From contig NC_083602.1 in assembly GCF_029168945.1 (NCBI RefSeq), positions 13,327,850 to 13,391,849 of the forward strand: 64,000 nucleotides of DNA, given 5' to 3'. Shown piece by piece: positions 49,322 to 58,837 of the stretch. Source of the DNA: Cannabis sativa. Taxonomy: Eukaryota; Streptophyta; Magnoliopsida; Rosales; Cannabaceae. Below the pieces are notes generated by a model. That model saw nothing but the letters and a program-made list of their open reading frames with translations. It did no database searches and had not been told where the DNA came from. A program made the position numbers and the translations under genes. Every line of letters begins with the position of its first letter. Position 1 is the first letter of the stretch.

Positions 49322-50224
49322 TTAACTTTGTATGGCATCGACTTCTAACACACCAGCTACTTTCTTGGATTGACTCCTTTCAGTTGGCCACTGCTGGTTG
49401 TTTAGAGCCATCTCCTCCAATAGATCATATGCCTCATTAGCACTCTTTCTCATAAAAGCTCCGCCAGCTGCTGCATCTATTAGAGTTCTAGTATTACCAA
49501 CCAACCCGTTGTAGAAGTTGTGAACCAGCATCCACTTCTCTATACCATGATGGGGACACCTCCTGATCAGATCTTTAAACCTCTCCCAAGCCTCATGGAG
49601 AGATTCATTATCTTGTTGGCAGAAATTATTGATTTCTCCTCTTAGCTTTGCAGACTTCGCTGGAGGAAAGAACTTTGACAAGAATTTTGTTGCCAGATCA
49701 TTCCATGTAGCAATAGAATTCGGTGGCAAAGAATTCAACCAACTCTTGGCTCGTTCTCTGAGCGAGAATGGAAACAACCTCAATCTAATGGCATCGTCGC
49801 TAACTCCATTAACTTTAAAAGTTTCACAAAGTTCCATGAAGTTAGAGAGATGCAAATTTGGATCTTCAGAAGGGAGACCACCAAACTGAACTGAAGACTG
49901 CACCATTTGAAGGATGGCAGGTTTGATCTCGAAGTTGTTTGCATCCACTGCCGGTGGCCTAATACATGACTGCACTCCCGTCAGAGTAGGGAGAATGTAA
50001 TCTCTCAAGCTACGGCCATTAGCTTGATCTTCCACAGCGCCTCCATTATTACCATTATTACGCCCATTGTTCCCAACATTATTGTTCACATTGGCAGCCA
50101 TGATTTCTGATGTTTCAGCAGTTGCTGAAACTCTTTCTTGCCTCTTGTTCTTTCGATTCTTCCTGCAAGTTTTCTCAATTTCAGGATCAACTGGTAATAT
50201 GACTGATTGTCCTTGACGGCGCAT
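49322..50224 (-). CDS. D2 gag (300 codons)
   Basis: Athila-type Gag, the structural protein of the particle. The core (about residues 110-260) has the retrotransposon gag fold motifs '[12 protein letters not shown]', '[19 protein letters not shown]' and '[18 protein letters not shown]'. An Asn/Gly-rich stretch precedes it. The frame starts 124 nt after the primer site; an internal Met at residue 42 (MAANVNNN) is an alternative start. It ends after 'EVDAIQS' because of a 1-nt shift, after which the next frame continues with the zinc knuckle. Confidence 0.87.
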   Translation of the reverse strand: MRRQGQSVILPVDPEIEKTCRKNRKNKRQERVSATAETSEIMAANVNNNVGNNGRNNGNNGGAVEDQANGRSLRDYILPTLTGVQSCIRPPAVDANNFEIKPAILQMVQSSVQFGGLPSEDPNLHLSNFMELCETFKVNGVSDDAIRLRLFPFSLRERAKSWLNSLPPNSIATWNDLATKFLSKFFPPAKSAKLRGEINNFCQQDNESLHEAWERFKDLIRRCPHHGIEKWMLVHNFYNGLVGNTRTLIDAAAGGAFMRKSANEAYDLLEEMALNNQQWPTERSQSKKVAGVLEVDAIQS

Positions 50225-50347
50225 GCACTTAGGATTCCTGAAATAAATAAAGAAAATATTGCAAGAAAAAGGTTAGAAAAATCAGCAAGAGAAAATATAC
50301 CAAAGTAGAAGTTAGTATAATTTTATGTAATATTAATCTTTAACAAT

Positions 50348-50365
50348 TCCCCGGCAACGGCGCCA
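50348..50365 (-). other. Primer-binding site of D2
   Basis: On the minus strand TGGCGCCGTTGCCGGGGA, six bases from the 5' LTR, the tRNA-Asp-type primer site of Athila elements. Confidence 0.9.
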
Positions 50366-50371
50366 AAAACT

Positions 50372-51681
50372 TGTTGCGATATTTTGCACACGCAAGTGTA
50401 CGTATCGTTTCAAGTAGTAGACTCACTAGGAGTGAGGTCGATCCCACAGGGAGTGTAGTTAAGTACGTTAAAATTAAATTTTTACTTCTATTTGATTAAA
50501 TAAAAGATAGGAAAAAAAAACAATGAAGTATAAGAAAAATAGTTGGAAGCAACGATTCGAGAAAATTGATAGTTAATAAACTAGGGTGTCGATTTCAATT
50601 GTTTTTATTGAATATGGCCTAACATGATTATTTTCCTAATATTAATTCCTATGCAATAGCAGGTTTACTAAGGTAATTTATAGTCTTCTCAGATATATAA
50701 ACCTCAATTACATGTAAACTTTCTACTCTCGTGATAAATTTAACATGCAACAGGCATTAAGCATAAAAACCCTATAAGCTATCTAAACCATATAGGTACT
50801 CTCGTCCTATATCGAAATTCAGTTCTATTTTACTATAGCATATTTGACACTCACTTCTCAGATCTCGCATCAAAATCATAGACAGATAATTGGTGATCAG
50901 GCAATTAAAAGTAATTAAGCACAAATAAAATAGAATACATAGAAATTAGGGGGAAAATTAATCATCTTAAAACCATAAACAATGTTAAACAATATCCATC
51001 TAACCCTAATTAAAGTGTTTAGCTACACATGTTCATGGAAGCACAAATACACATATTAACTTTAAGAAAATAGATGAAAATAGAGAAGAGAAGAATGCTG
51101 AAAACCCTCTGAAGAATGCCTCCAATATTGCAGTTGATCTCTCCACTTTGCATATGTATTCTCTCTGTTTTTCTCTCTAAAATTGCTTGATGAAATCAAC
51201 TCCCTTCTTCCCTTTATATAGGCATTGAAGGCCTAAAAATATGGAAAAAACGCAATATTTAAATTCCCACTCGAATTTAAATTTTTGGGAAACCTCAAAC
51301 GAGATATTTTTTTCTGCTGCGTCGACTGATAGTATTTGGACCATAACTCTCTCAATATTGCTCGGAATTGAAAGATTCAAGATGTTCCGGAAAGATAAAA
51401 GAGAGATCTAGAACTTTCATGTTTTGACTTTTTCCAAAATCCAATCAGAAAACCGTCGAATTCAGGCTTGAAGTTTCGGCTTCCACAATTTTCTCTATAA
51501 AAAATATCATGATATTTTTTATCTTTTTCCCATCTTTTTCTCTGATATTTTTCTAATCTTCTTCTATTTTAAATCTGTAAAAATAAAAGATAACAAGCGT
51601 AAAAATGCTCCAAACACGATTAAAACTTAATTAAAAATATACTAAACTTAATCTAAAATTAATACTAAAAATAACCTAACA
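50372..51681 (-). repeat. 5' LTR of D2 (1310 bp)
   Basis: Pairs with 45253-46560. TATA-like box (minus) at 51212-51222. The frame 51177-51380 is the copy of 46056-46259 and lies over the TATA box, so it is not a gene. Confidence 0.95.
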
Positions 51682-53220
51682 ATTGCAACTAAGTTAAGAT
51701 ATTACAAACTTACCGTTATACATATCTTTCCAAGTCAATATCAGTAGTTGATCTTAAGATTAAAAGAATCTAAATCCTGATATGCTTAGGCTCAACTCAG
51801 GAGTGCTATTCATGTTCTTTGATTTATTAGTTAAGCCTACTTTTGGTTCAGGGTGATACGTATATTTTGGGAACATGATAGTATGATTGAGTGGGAGTGC
51901 TGAACATAAATATGGAATCTATAGCTTCTACTGGTGTATAGAAGTCAAGTGATGATTCCCTTCGAGCTTAGCAAATAGAAGTAAATGGATGAGCTCTTGT
52001 TTAACTGACTAATTATTAGATCACTAAACACCATTTACAGGTAGCTAAGTGTTTTAAGGGGAAAAATACATTGAGGGGTGAGAACGGTAAAGAAATCCCA
52101 TCTCGATGTAGATCATCTATATAGAGGATCTTTAAATCACAATAAGATTATAACAATGGTTAAATGAGATAGCATATTGATATCGTGGAACATACAATAT
52201 GCTCTATATAAGTCTGAGAGTGCAATTCTAAGTTCTAAGAGTGGATTCAACGAAGAATTAATAAGTAGGAATTTACTTGGTAAATTTGGTTCACTTATTG
52301 GAAGCTCAGCATATAGATCTATGGTCCCCATTCTAGTTGAGAATATTCTGCTTGTAAGACTCATTAATTGATTCGTGATTGATTAATTATAATTCTAAAG
52401 TTAGACCATGTCTAATTTTATGAATTTTCACTAAGCAGGGGTGAAATTGTAAAGAAAATAGATTCTAGGTTTATTTATTTATTAATGGACTTTATATGTC
52501 TAATTAATAATTAAATTAAATGACAATATTATTTAATAATCTATTTTAGTTATTAAATAATTAGTTTTGGCATTTAAAAGGTTAGAATTGGAAAATTGGC
52601 GTTTTTGAGAAAATAGAGATAAAATTTGATAAAACTGCAAAATCAAGTGAGGCCCACTATAACACCATGGCCGGCCACTTATTAAGGGTTTTTCAAATTA
52701 ATTTTTTCATTATTTTAATGCCAAATAATTCCTAACCTAAACCTAGTAGTTGCCTATAAATAGAAAGTGATGGCTCAGTCACAACACATGCTTTCACAAG
52801 TTTTCACAAGCCTTTCTGACAGAAATTTCTCTCTTCAGAAAAACTGAGCCTTCCCCACTTTCTATACCTGGCCGAAATCCCTATTCTCTTTTCTCCTTCA
52901 TCAATTTCGAACCCTAGTGAAAGAGTAAGTCCCCACACACAGCAAGCAGTAACTCAATCATAGATTGGAAGACTGTGAAGGATCAAACTTGAAGAAGAAG
53001 GACATTCGGGCTCAGATCTTGATTATACTCTGCTACAGAAAGGATACAAGGGTTAGAGATCTGAGTGGAAGGAGACATTAATTCCGCTGCATCAATGTAA
53101 GGTTTTCTTAACTTTATATGTGTTTAATTTATCGTTTTAGAAAGTTCATATTTAGGGTGTTTAAACAACATACTTGTGAGTAGATCTAAGATCCTGGTAA
53201 AATAAATTTCCAACAAATAT

Positions 53221-53228
53221 TCCCAACA
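53221..53228 (+). repeat. Last 8 bp of A2's 3' LTR
   Basis: After the second AATAT of A3, TCCCAACA completes the LTR begun at 18743 (the family ends ...CCAACA). This places A3 inside A2 and marks the right border of A2. Confidence 0.8.
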
Positions 53229-53430
53229 CTTCTAAGATCTGAATGGTCCTTTCGGACTGTCCATCCGTCTGAGGATGAAATGTTGTGCTGAATATCAATT
53301 GAGTACCCATAGCTCGATGTAGGCTCTCCCAGAATCTCGATGTGAACTTTGAATCCCTATTAGAAACAATGGACTTTGGGACACCATGAAGACGTACTAT
53401 TTCTCTAACATACAGTTTTGACACAAGCAT
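53229..53430 (-). pseudogene. K2, integrase fragment of a Tekay/Del-type element
   Basis: About 65 codons on the minus strand closely match K1's integrase around residues 975-1040 of its 1204-codon frame: '[18 protein letters not shown]', Asn where the second catalytic Asp should be followed by R-D-P (here SNRDSKF, with D-to-N at the catalytic site), and the final '[11 protein letters not shown]' with the catalytic Glu. The fragment is cut by A2 at 53229 and loses similarity at about 53421, where T2 gag begins. Confidence 0.88.
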
Positions 53431-54405
53431 TTTTTATCATTGCTGACTCTCATGACTGCCATTACCTGGTTGAACCTTGACAAGCGATCATTGGGGTCTG
53501 TGTCTCCTGTATACAAAGTCATTTGAGGCATTTTTAAGTTCTTAGGAAGTTCTTTTTCAAATACATTCCTGGCGCAAGGCTTCCGGTCCTCCCAGTCAGA
53601 TTCTAAATCATCTTCTTTTTGCCTTCGAGAGACTTTAGCTATGTCCTTTCAGAGAATAGCGAGTTCAGCCAGGATTCCTTCATTTAAAGTGTTATTCGAA
53701 ACTTTCACAGTTTTATTTTTTAATTCTAGACAAGTCCTGAGGTCCCTGTGCTTGGCATTGAGTTTTGGTCTTAAATCGATCGGAGGGTCCTTTTGAATTT
53801 TTCCCTTTCTTTCCCCAGGCTCTTGGTGCATGAATATGCTCCTCCAATCTCCCCAATCCTGAGGACTAGTCTTTCCCTAGGGAAATCTGCCCCCATGTTT
53901 TAGGGGGATTGGAATAAACTTTTTGCGGATCTCAAGCCTTTTTTTTCCTCTCCGGATTAGCTTTAGGATTTCCCTTGGGGGGACTTTCAAAAGGGAACCA
54001 GATAGGGCTTGTCTCCCGGTTCTTTTATTTTTGATTTGTTGACGGCTAAGAATGTCCTTCTCCCATTTTATCTTGTTCGAGAGGGCCCACATTCGGGTGC
54101 ACATGAATGCCTGTGACTTCCATCACTTTTTTCATAGCAATTACTATCTCTTGCATTCGCTTGTTTTGCTCTTTTTATTCTGCAAATTTAACCTCATGGT
54201 CAGTAGCTTTTTGTCTCAACGCAATTAGTTCGGTATAACTACCATCGTTGTACTCCTCATACTCTTCTTGGTTTCCCTCATACTTGGGATCCTTAGTTTT
54301 GTCTTGTTCTTCAACATCTACCCTTGAAGCCACTTCTTCTCCATCTGGACCCACAAGATCTTCGGGCAGATGTGGTCGACGTGAGTTGTTTCTAGTCAAC
54401 ACCAT
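53431..54405 (-). pseudogene. T2 gag remnant (Tat type)
   Basis: Gag starts at 54405 (MVLTRNN...), 51 nt from the primer site. It passes through a stop at 54174 and several frames (54104-53877, 53831-53649). Near 53530-53440 it ends with a segment like 'KMPQMTLYTGDTDPNDRLSRFNQVM', the start of the Tat gag core. The remainder is missing at the junction with K2. Only a 5' stub of the element survives. Confidence 0.75.
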
Positions 54406-54455
54406 CGTACCAGGAATCTATTTATGATTTACCTTCTATGGAAAGCTTCCTATAA

Positions 54456-54473
54456 CTCTCAATGAAAGCACCA
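54456..54473 (-). other. Primer-binding site of T2
   Basis: TGGTGCTTTCATTGAGAG on the minus strand, the same 18-mer as in T1. Confidence 0.75.
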
Positions 54474-54476
54474 AAA

Positions 54477-55252
54477 CATTAACCAAGAGTTTCAACAACT
54501 ATTAATTAGAGACATTTTAATGATTAGAAGAAACTTAATATGAAGGATTTTTTACGTGATTAGATCGTTAATTAGCCTTAGTTCACGAGTCACTGTTATT
54601 AATGCAGTAGTTCTCTACAAAGAATTTCTCACTATTTTTCTCGACCCCTAAACTGAGTGTAGTTGGGGGTATTTATATGCTCATAAAGATGGTAAAAAGG
54701 TAACTGTTGCTGTACTTGTATGAGTATTACTTGCACCATTTCCCAAATTTAGACAATAGGGCATGCATGTCCATTTTTTTTTACAATTCGTAGACTTGCT
54801 CTAGGTGTTTGGTAAGATAGACTTTTAGCTTCTGCTGATGATTTGACTGTTCATTATGCAATCGTCATAGTGTGAAATCAGAGAATAACGTTTTAAAGCT
54901 CTGACACGTCTTTTCAAAGTAATTTGTAAGCGTTTTCTCCATACTGCATTTAATGCGTCCAAAGCGCGAGTCTGGACCCATTCCTTTTTCTTATCACAAC
55001 TCTAGATATGCTTGACTTTCGGAGTTTCGATAGGGTAGCTTGTTCTCCCGGAGGGACTTCCGGACCGAAGCTAATGATTTCCTTTGTAGTCTTAGGAAAA
55101 TTTAGTGATTATTCTCTAACATCAGCCTCATCGCCACTTAGCCAACCCGTGCCACGTATTTTAGGAGAAATCATGGGCAATAGATCCCAAAGTTGGTGTC
55201 TCTAAATGGTAAGTTGTTAAGTTAGTTACGACTTAACAAACTCCTCGTAACA
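54477..55252 (-). repeat. Probable 5' LTR of T2 (about 776 bp)
   Basis: Begins three bases from the primer site; the plus-strand left end is CATTAACC where T1 has TGTTGACT, so it has lost its TG. The right end is ...CTCGTAACA, giving TGTTACGAG on the minus strand. A TATA-like TATTTATAT lies near 54668. The 65-codon frame at 55008 is not a gene. The right border is inferred from the TG/CA rule alone. Confidence 0.55.
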
Positions 55253-55751
55253 ATATCTCCATGTCAACACAAGAAGAAGTGCTTCCTGATGAGAAGTACG
55301 CTTCCTAAAAGACAGACTAAAGTGTACGTTGAGGAGACTTTCCGAATAGGAAAGGCAACAACTGGAGTCAACTATTAGAGACTCCTTTCCTAGAGGAAAC
55401 ATCTAGCTATTCGAAACTTCTTTCTGGAAGAAGACTAGCTTTCTTGAAGACTCCTTTCAGGTGGACATGATAGGCATCCAGGTTCTCCCTTCGAGATGGC
55501 ATTTATAATTCCACGAGATTCCTTCTAGATGGACAAGTTAAAGTTTCGAAAACTCTCTTTCGAATGTGATCTAACTTTTCATAATCAGAACAACTTTTGA
55601 AAATATTTACATTTGAAGGAACTATACCACAGGCACCTTAAGGTGCCCAACACTACACTGATATGATGTATTCTTAATGGTTAGCAATTTTTATATTATT
55701 TATTAAATTAAAATATATGAAACTCTCAATATTAATATGCACAGGGGCAGA
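55253..55751. other. Unassigned 499 bp with degenerate short repeats
   Basis: Between T2's LTR and A5. It contains several imperfect, irregularly spaced units around a 'ctcctttc..g.tggac' theme (55380-55565) and an AT-rich tail. The last bases, GCACAGGGGCAGA, directly before A5's LTR, look like a polypurine tract but differ from those of A2-A4. No frame or domain is visible. Confidence 0.4.
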
Positions 55752-56099
55752 TGTTGGGTTTTATGCCCTAAATAAAACTCATTTCAATATAATCGGATTT
55801 ACTTATTAATATAGATCAGAAATAACATTTAATGTTGCATGGTTCACATGATTTATTTCATGATTATATGTACATAATGTATAAATTCATCTGAAACCCT
55901 TTTCACATACTTGATCCTGTTTATTGTGCCGTCAACACATTGGAAAGTAAACATGACTATGTGAATAAAGTTTCCTAGATTTATCAGACACAGGGTTTTA
56001 CTGATATGATAATCTACAACAAGAGTTTACTTGCATTTGGAGAAGTGCTATGTTCTTTCCAGAGCATTGGTTAAAGTAAAGCTCAGGTTGGATGCATGG
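55752..56099 (+). repeat. A5, first 348 bp of a family-A LTR
   Basis: Starts TGTTGGGTTTTATGCCC and follows the family, closest by eye to A1's LTR ('aggttggatgcatgg'), until K1's LTR begins at 56100. The remainder should lie beyond K1, outside the window. Confidence 0.9.
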
Positions 56100-58506
56100 T
56101 GTAATACCCGGAATTAAGAAATGGATTAGCAAAACCCTAACTAGATAATTATGTATAATTGAGGAAATTATATTATTATATAATTTAATATATGTGAAAT
56201 TATATGAATTTTATTATGTTAAGACCCCGTTGGTGAGCCAGGGGCATTTTAGTAATTATGACCCGAGAAGGGTAAAATTATGAAATTAATTTGATTACGT
56301 GCTTAATGGAACTATATTATTATATAGTATACATGTGTTGTCTTTTCAGGTGTGTTCTGACAGGTTAGCGCGGTATAGTCACAACCGGGAATTTCGGGCC
56401 GAACCGGGTTCGGGCCCGAAATGTAAATTGGATTGATAATTTGGCATTTTATTTGATGAATGATAATCTGAAATTTATTTGAAATTAATTGAGTATTGAA
56501 ATGACTTATTTACCCTTGTGAGGGTGTAGGTGTGAATAATAAGCCATGAGGGCATTTTGGTCATTTCACCCCTAATTATTATGTTTGATTAAAATTGATT
56601 TTTGATGAAATGAAAAGCAATTTTCTGGTTTTGCTTTCACTCTTGGCCGACCCCCTCTCTCTCCCAAACCCTCTTATTATTTCAAAGTTGAATTTGAAGA
56701 AAAGCTTGGTTCTTAGCTTGTTTTGGAGCTTTGAAGTTGTGAATTCTTGGTTTGAGTTTGAGGTAGTTTCCTATGACTTTAATCTTGATTTTTACTTCTG
56801 AATTTGAGTGTTGTAAAAGCATAAGTTTGTGCTAATGTTCTTGAGATTGCATGTGTAAAGGAATTGAAGTTAGTTTTGTTGAATTTGAGTATGTGATGCT
56901 TGAATCCTTGCTTGGGTGTTTGATTGAGCTCTAGATAAATTTTTAGGGTTATTTTCATGTCTTGAATTCAGATTTTTGAAAGTGTTTGCAGCTGGAAAAT
57001 TGATTGAGTTGGTTGAGTTGAAGCTCAAGTTTAGAGCTTGAAGTTTTGGAGTTTGAACATAATTTTAAGTTGATTTTTACAATCTGAAATTATGGGGTTT
57101 ATTGTTGGATTTTGATGCATAAATATGTGTTTTAGACCCTATAATATTTCCTAGCTGCTCTAAGTGGATTAATTGTGATTTTGGTTGTGAAAAGCAAGCT
57201 TGAGTTCATGGAACTCAAGCTTGGTGCTTTAATGGCACTTTTTGATTTTTAGTGCAATTGTTGGGTTTAAGTTGTGGAATATGTTTATTATGACATATAT
57301 TGATGCTCTGGAAAGTTTGGGAATGTTTGGGAATGATTTGAGTGAGTTTTGGGGGTTTAAAGATTGAGAAATTTCGTGTTCTCTGCCCAGACAACCGGAA
57401 TTCCGGTTGGTTCATCCGGAATTCCGGTTGGAGTTCATCGGGAAATGCTGAAATTTGTTTTGGCCATAACTTTTGACTCGGGACTCCGTTTGGGACGTTC
57501 TTTATACCGTTGGAAAGCTCTTTTCGAGCTCTATGTGATTATCTGTATTTGAAATGCCATGAATTTACTTTATGAATGTGAAATCAGGGGTTAACCCTAT
57601 TTGTGAAAATTCCGGATTGTGTGTGACTAGGATTACCGGCACCTGGTCAGGAGCACCCGAGGATTTGGAATCTCTACTATTGCGGGACAACAGGTAAGAC
57701 AGTGATTAGCACGTAGAGTATGCGCAGTGGCGCTTATGTTGAGAATGATATGCATGAATGTTAAGTAACCGGGATTAGGGTTATTACCCTAATAGGAAGG
57801 GTCTAATAGCCTGTGGTTATTACCCTAGTGATATATGTGTATAAATGTCATGCCATGTTAATTGAAATGAGATTTAAGGATTATGTGCTCAAGGCATAAT
57901 CAGGTTGGACTCGGTACTCATAACCGAGATGAACCGCTTCTAAGGCCTTAATGTATTTAGACGTGTGAGAGTAACACGTGGGTCTATGTCACGTAGATTT
58001 AATTAGATGTGTGAGCGCAACACATAGGTCTACGCCACGTAGACATAAATGGGCATGATGAAATAATGATCAGGTCTGTGCTATACAGACATATGTGAAT
58101 GAGCATAATTTTATGATTTATACTGTCTTGCTGGGCTTGGCTCACGGGTGCTCTACTGTGCAGGAAAGGGTAAGGCATTAGCTGATCAGCCATGAGTTTC
58201 AGGAGCAGGGCGAAGAATGTACATGTTCATGCCACTTCAGACCAAGCGGGTTATGGGTCTAACAGTGTTGACTTTTGTATTCTGTTTTGCCGCCAGGCTC
58301 GGCTAGTAAGAAAGAACTTGTAATAAGTTTGTAAATATTTTTGGGATCCCAACTATTTTGAAAAGTTTAAACATATTACAAGTTTATTTTCAGTCTGTTT
58401 AATATAAAAGTTTAAATTCTGCGCTATTTTAATTAGTAATCCCGGTTAGGGGATTAGGGCTTCATAAGTATTTTGGGTAGCGTGCCTAATTATTTAGGGC
58501 GTTACA
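56100..58506 (+). repeat. 5' LTR of K1 (Tekay/Del-type, 2407 bp)
   Basis: Starts TGTAATACCCGGAA and ends GGGCGTTACA, followed by the primer site. Long LTRs with these ends are usual in Tekay/Del-type chromoviruses of plants. Frames at 56595 and 57364 are not genes. The 3' LTR is outside the window. Confidence 0.92.
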
Positions 58507-58509
58507 ATT

Positions 58510-58521
58510 TGGTATCAGAGC
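58510..58521 (+). other. Primer-binding site of K1
   Basis: TGGTATCAGAGC, a perfect 12-base initiator-Met tRNA primer site, three bases after the LTR. Confidence 0.93.
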
Positions 58522-58837
58522 GCCAAGGTTTTTAAACTTCCTGTAGACCGGCCGAACATGTACATTCGTCATCAGAGATAGGCTCGACTCATGGTGCAGT
58601 AAGTATTGAGAGTAAATACTTGACTGTATGTGTGATCATCTGTTTACCGCTTTCCATTTTAGGCAGTATGCAAGCATCTTGAGTATGTATGTGTTATGTG
58701 ATGCCATGCTATAAATGCTATTTGTTTATGTAAATATGTATGAGGTAAATAGATGAGTTAGGGTTTAAGGCAATAAGTGCGTAAGTGTGGTATTGGTGCT
58801 TAACTCGCTGGGGTTGTTGATTACAGGGGTACTAGTA
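58522..58837 (+). other. K1 leader
   Basis: 316 nt between primer site and gag ATG. No coding. A TTACAG stands ten bases before the ATG, a possible but unproven splice acceptor. Confidence 0.6.

Larger units (their letters stand above)
45253..51681 (-). mobile_element. D2, Athila-type non-autonomous element (6429 bp), young
   Basis: Flanked by ATTGC (45248-45252 and 51682-51686). On the minus strand: 5' LTR, tRNA-Asp-like primer site, gag, gag-protease, about 1.2 kb non-coding, polypurine tract, 3' LTR. The LTRs differ by one substitution and a 2-nt A-run difference as far as I can see. RT, RNase H and integrase are absent. Confidence 0.95.
20499..53215 (+). mobile_element. A3, gag-bearing copia-like element with nested A4 and D2
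   Basis: Complete element with both LTRs (20499-22410 and 44870-53215), flanked by AATAT at 20494-20498 and 53216-53220. After removing D2 and its duplication, the 3' LTR is 1912 bp, the same length as the 5' LTR, which supports the boundaries. It holds a long AT-rich leader, a gag with one premature stop, a protease stub and decayed pol. A4 is inserted in gag, D2 in the 3' LTR. The gag type fits long-LTR plant copia elements; I leave the exact lineage open. Confidence 0.93.
44870..53215 (+). repeat. 3' LTR of A3, split by D2
   Basis: LTR parts are 44870-45252 and 51687-53215 (51682-51686 is the repeated ATTGC). Together they are 1912 bp and match 20499-22410 closely. TATAAATA lies at 52755-52762. 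After 53215 come AATAT and the end of A2's LTR. Confidence 0.95.

Noticed and set aside
48000..50224. A host aspartic protease or Gag-derived domesticated gene
   Set aside because: The frames lie between LTRs, primer site and polypurine tract of D2, with a frameshift between them, so they are ordinary retroelement genes.
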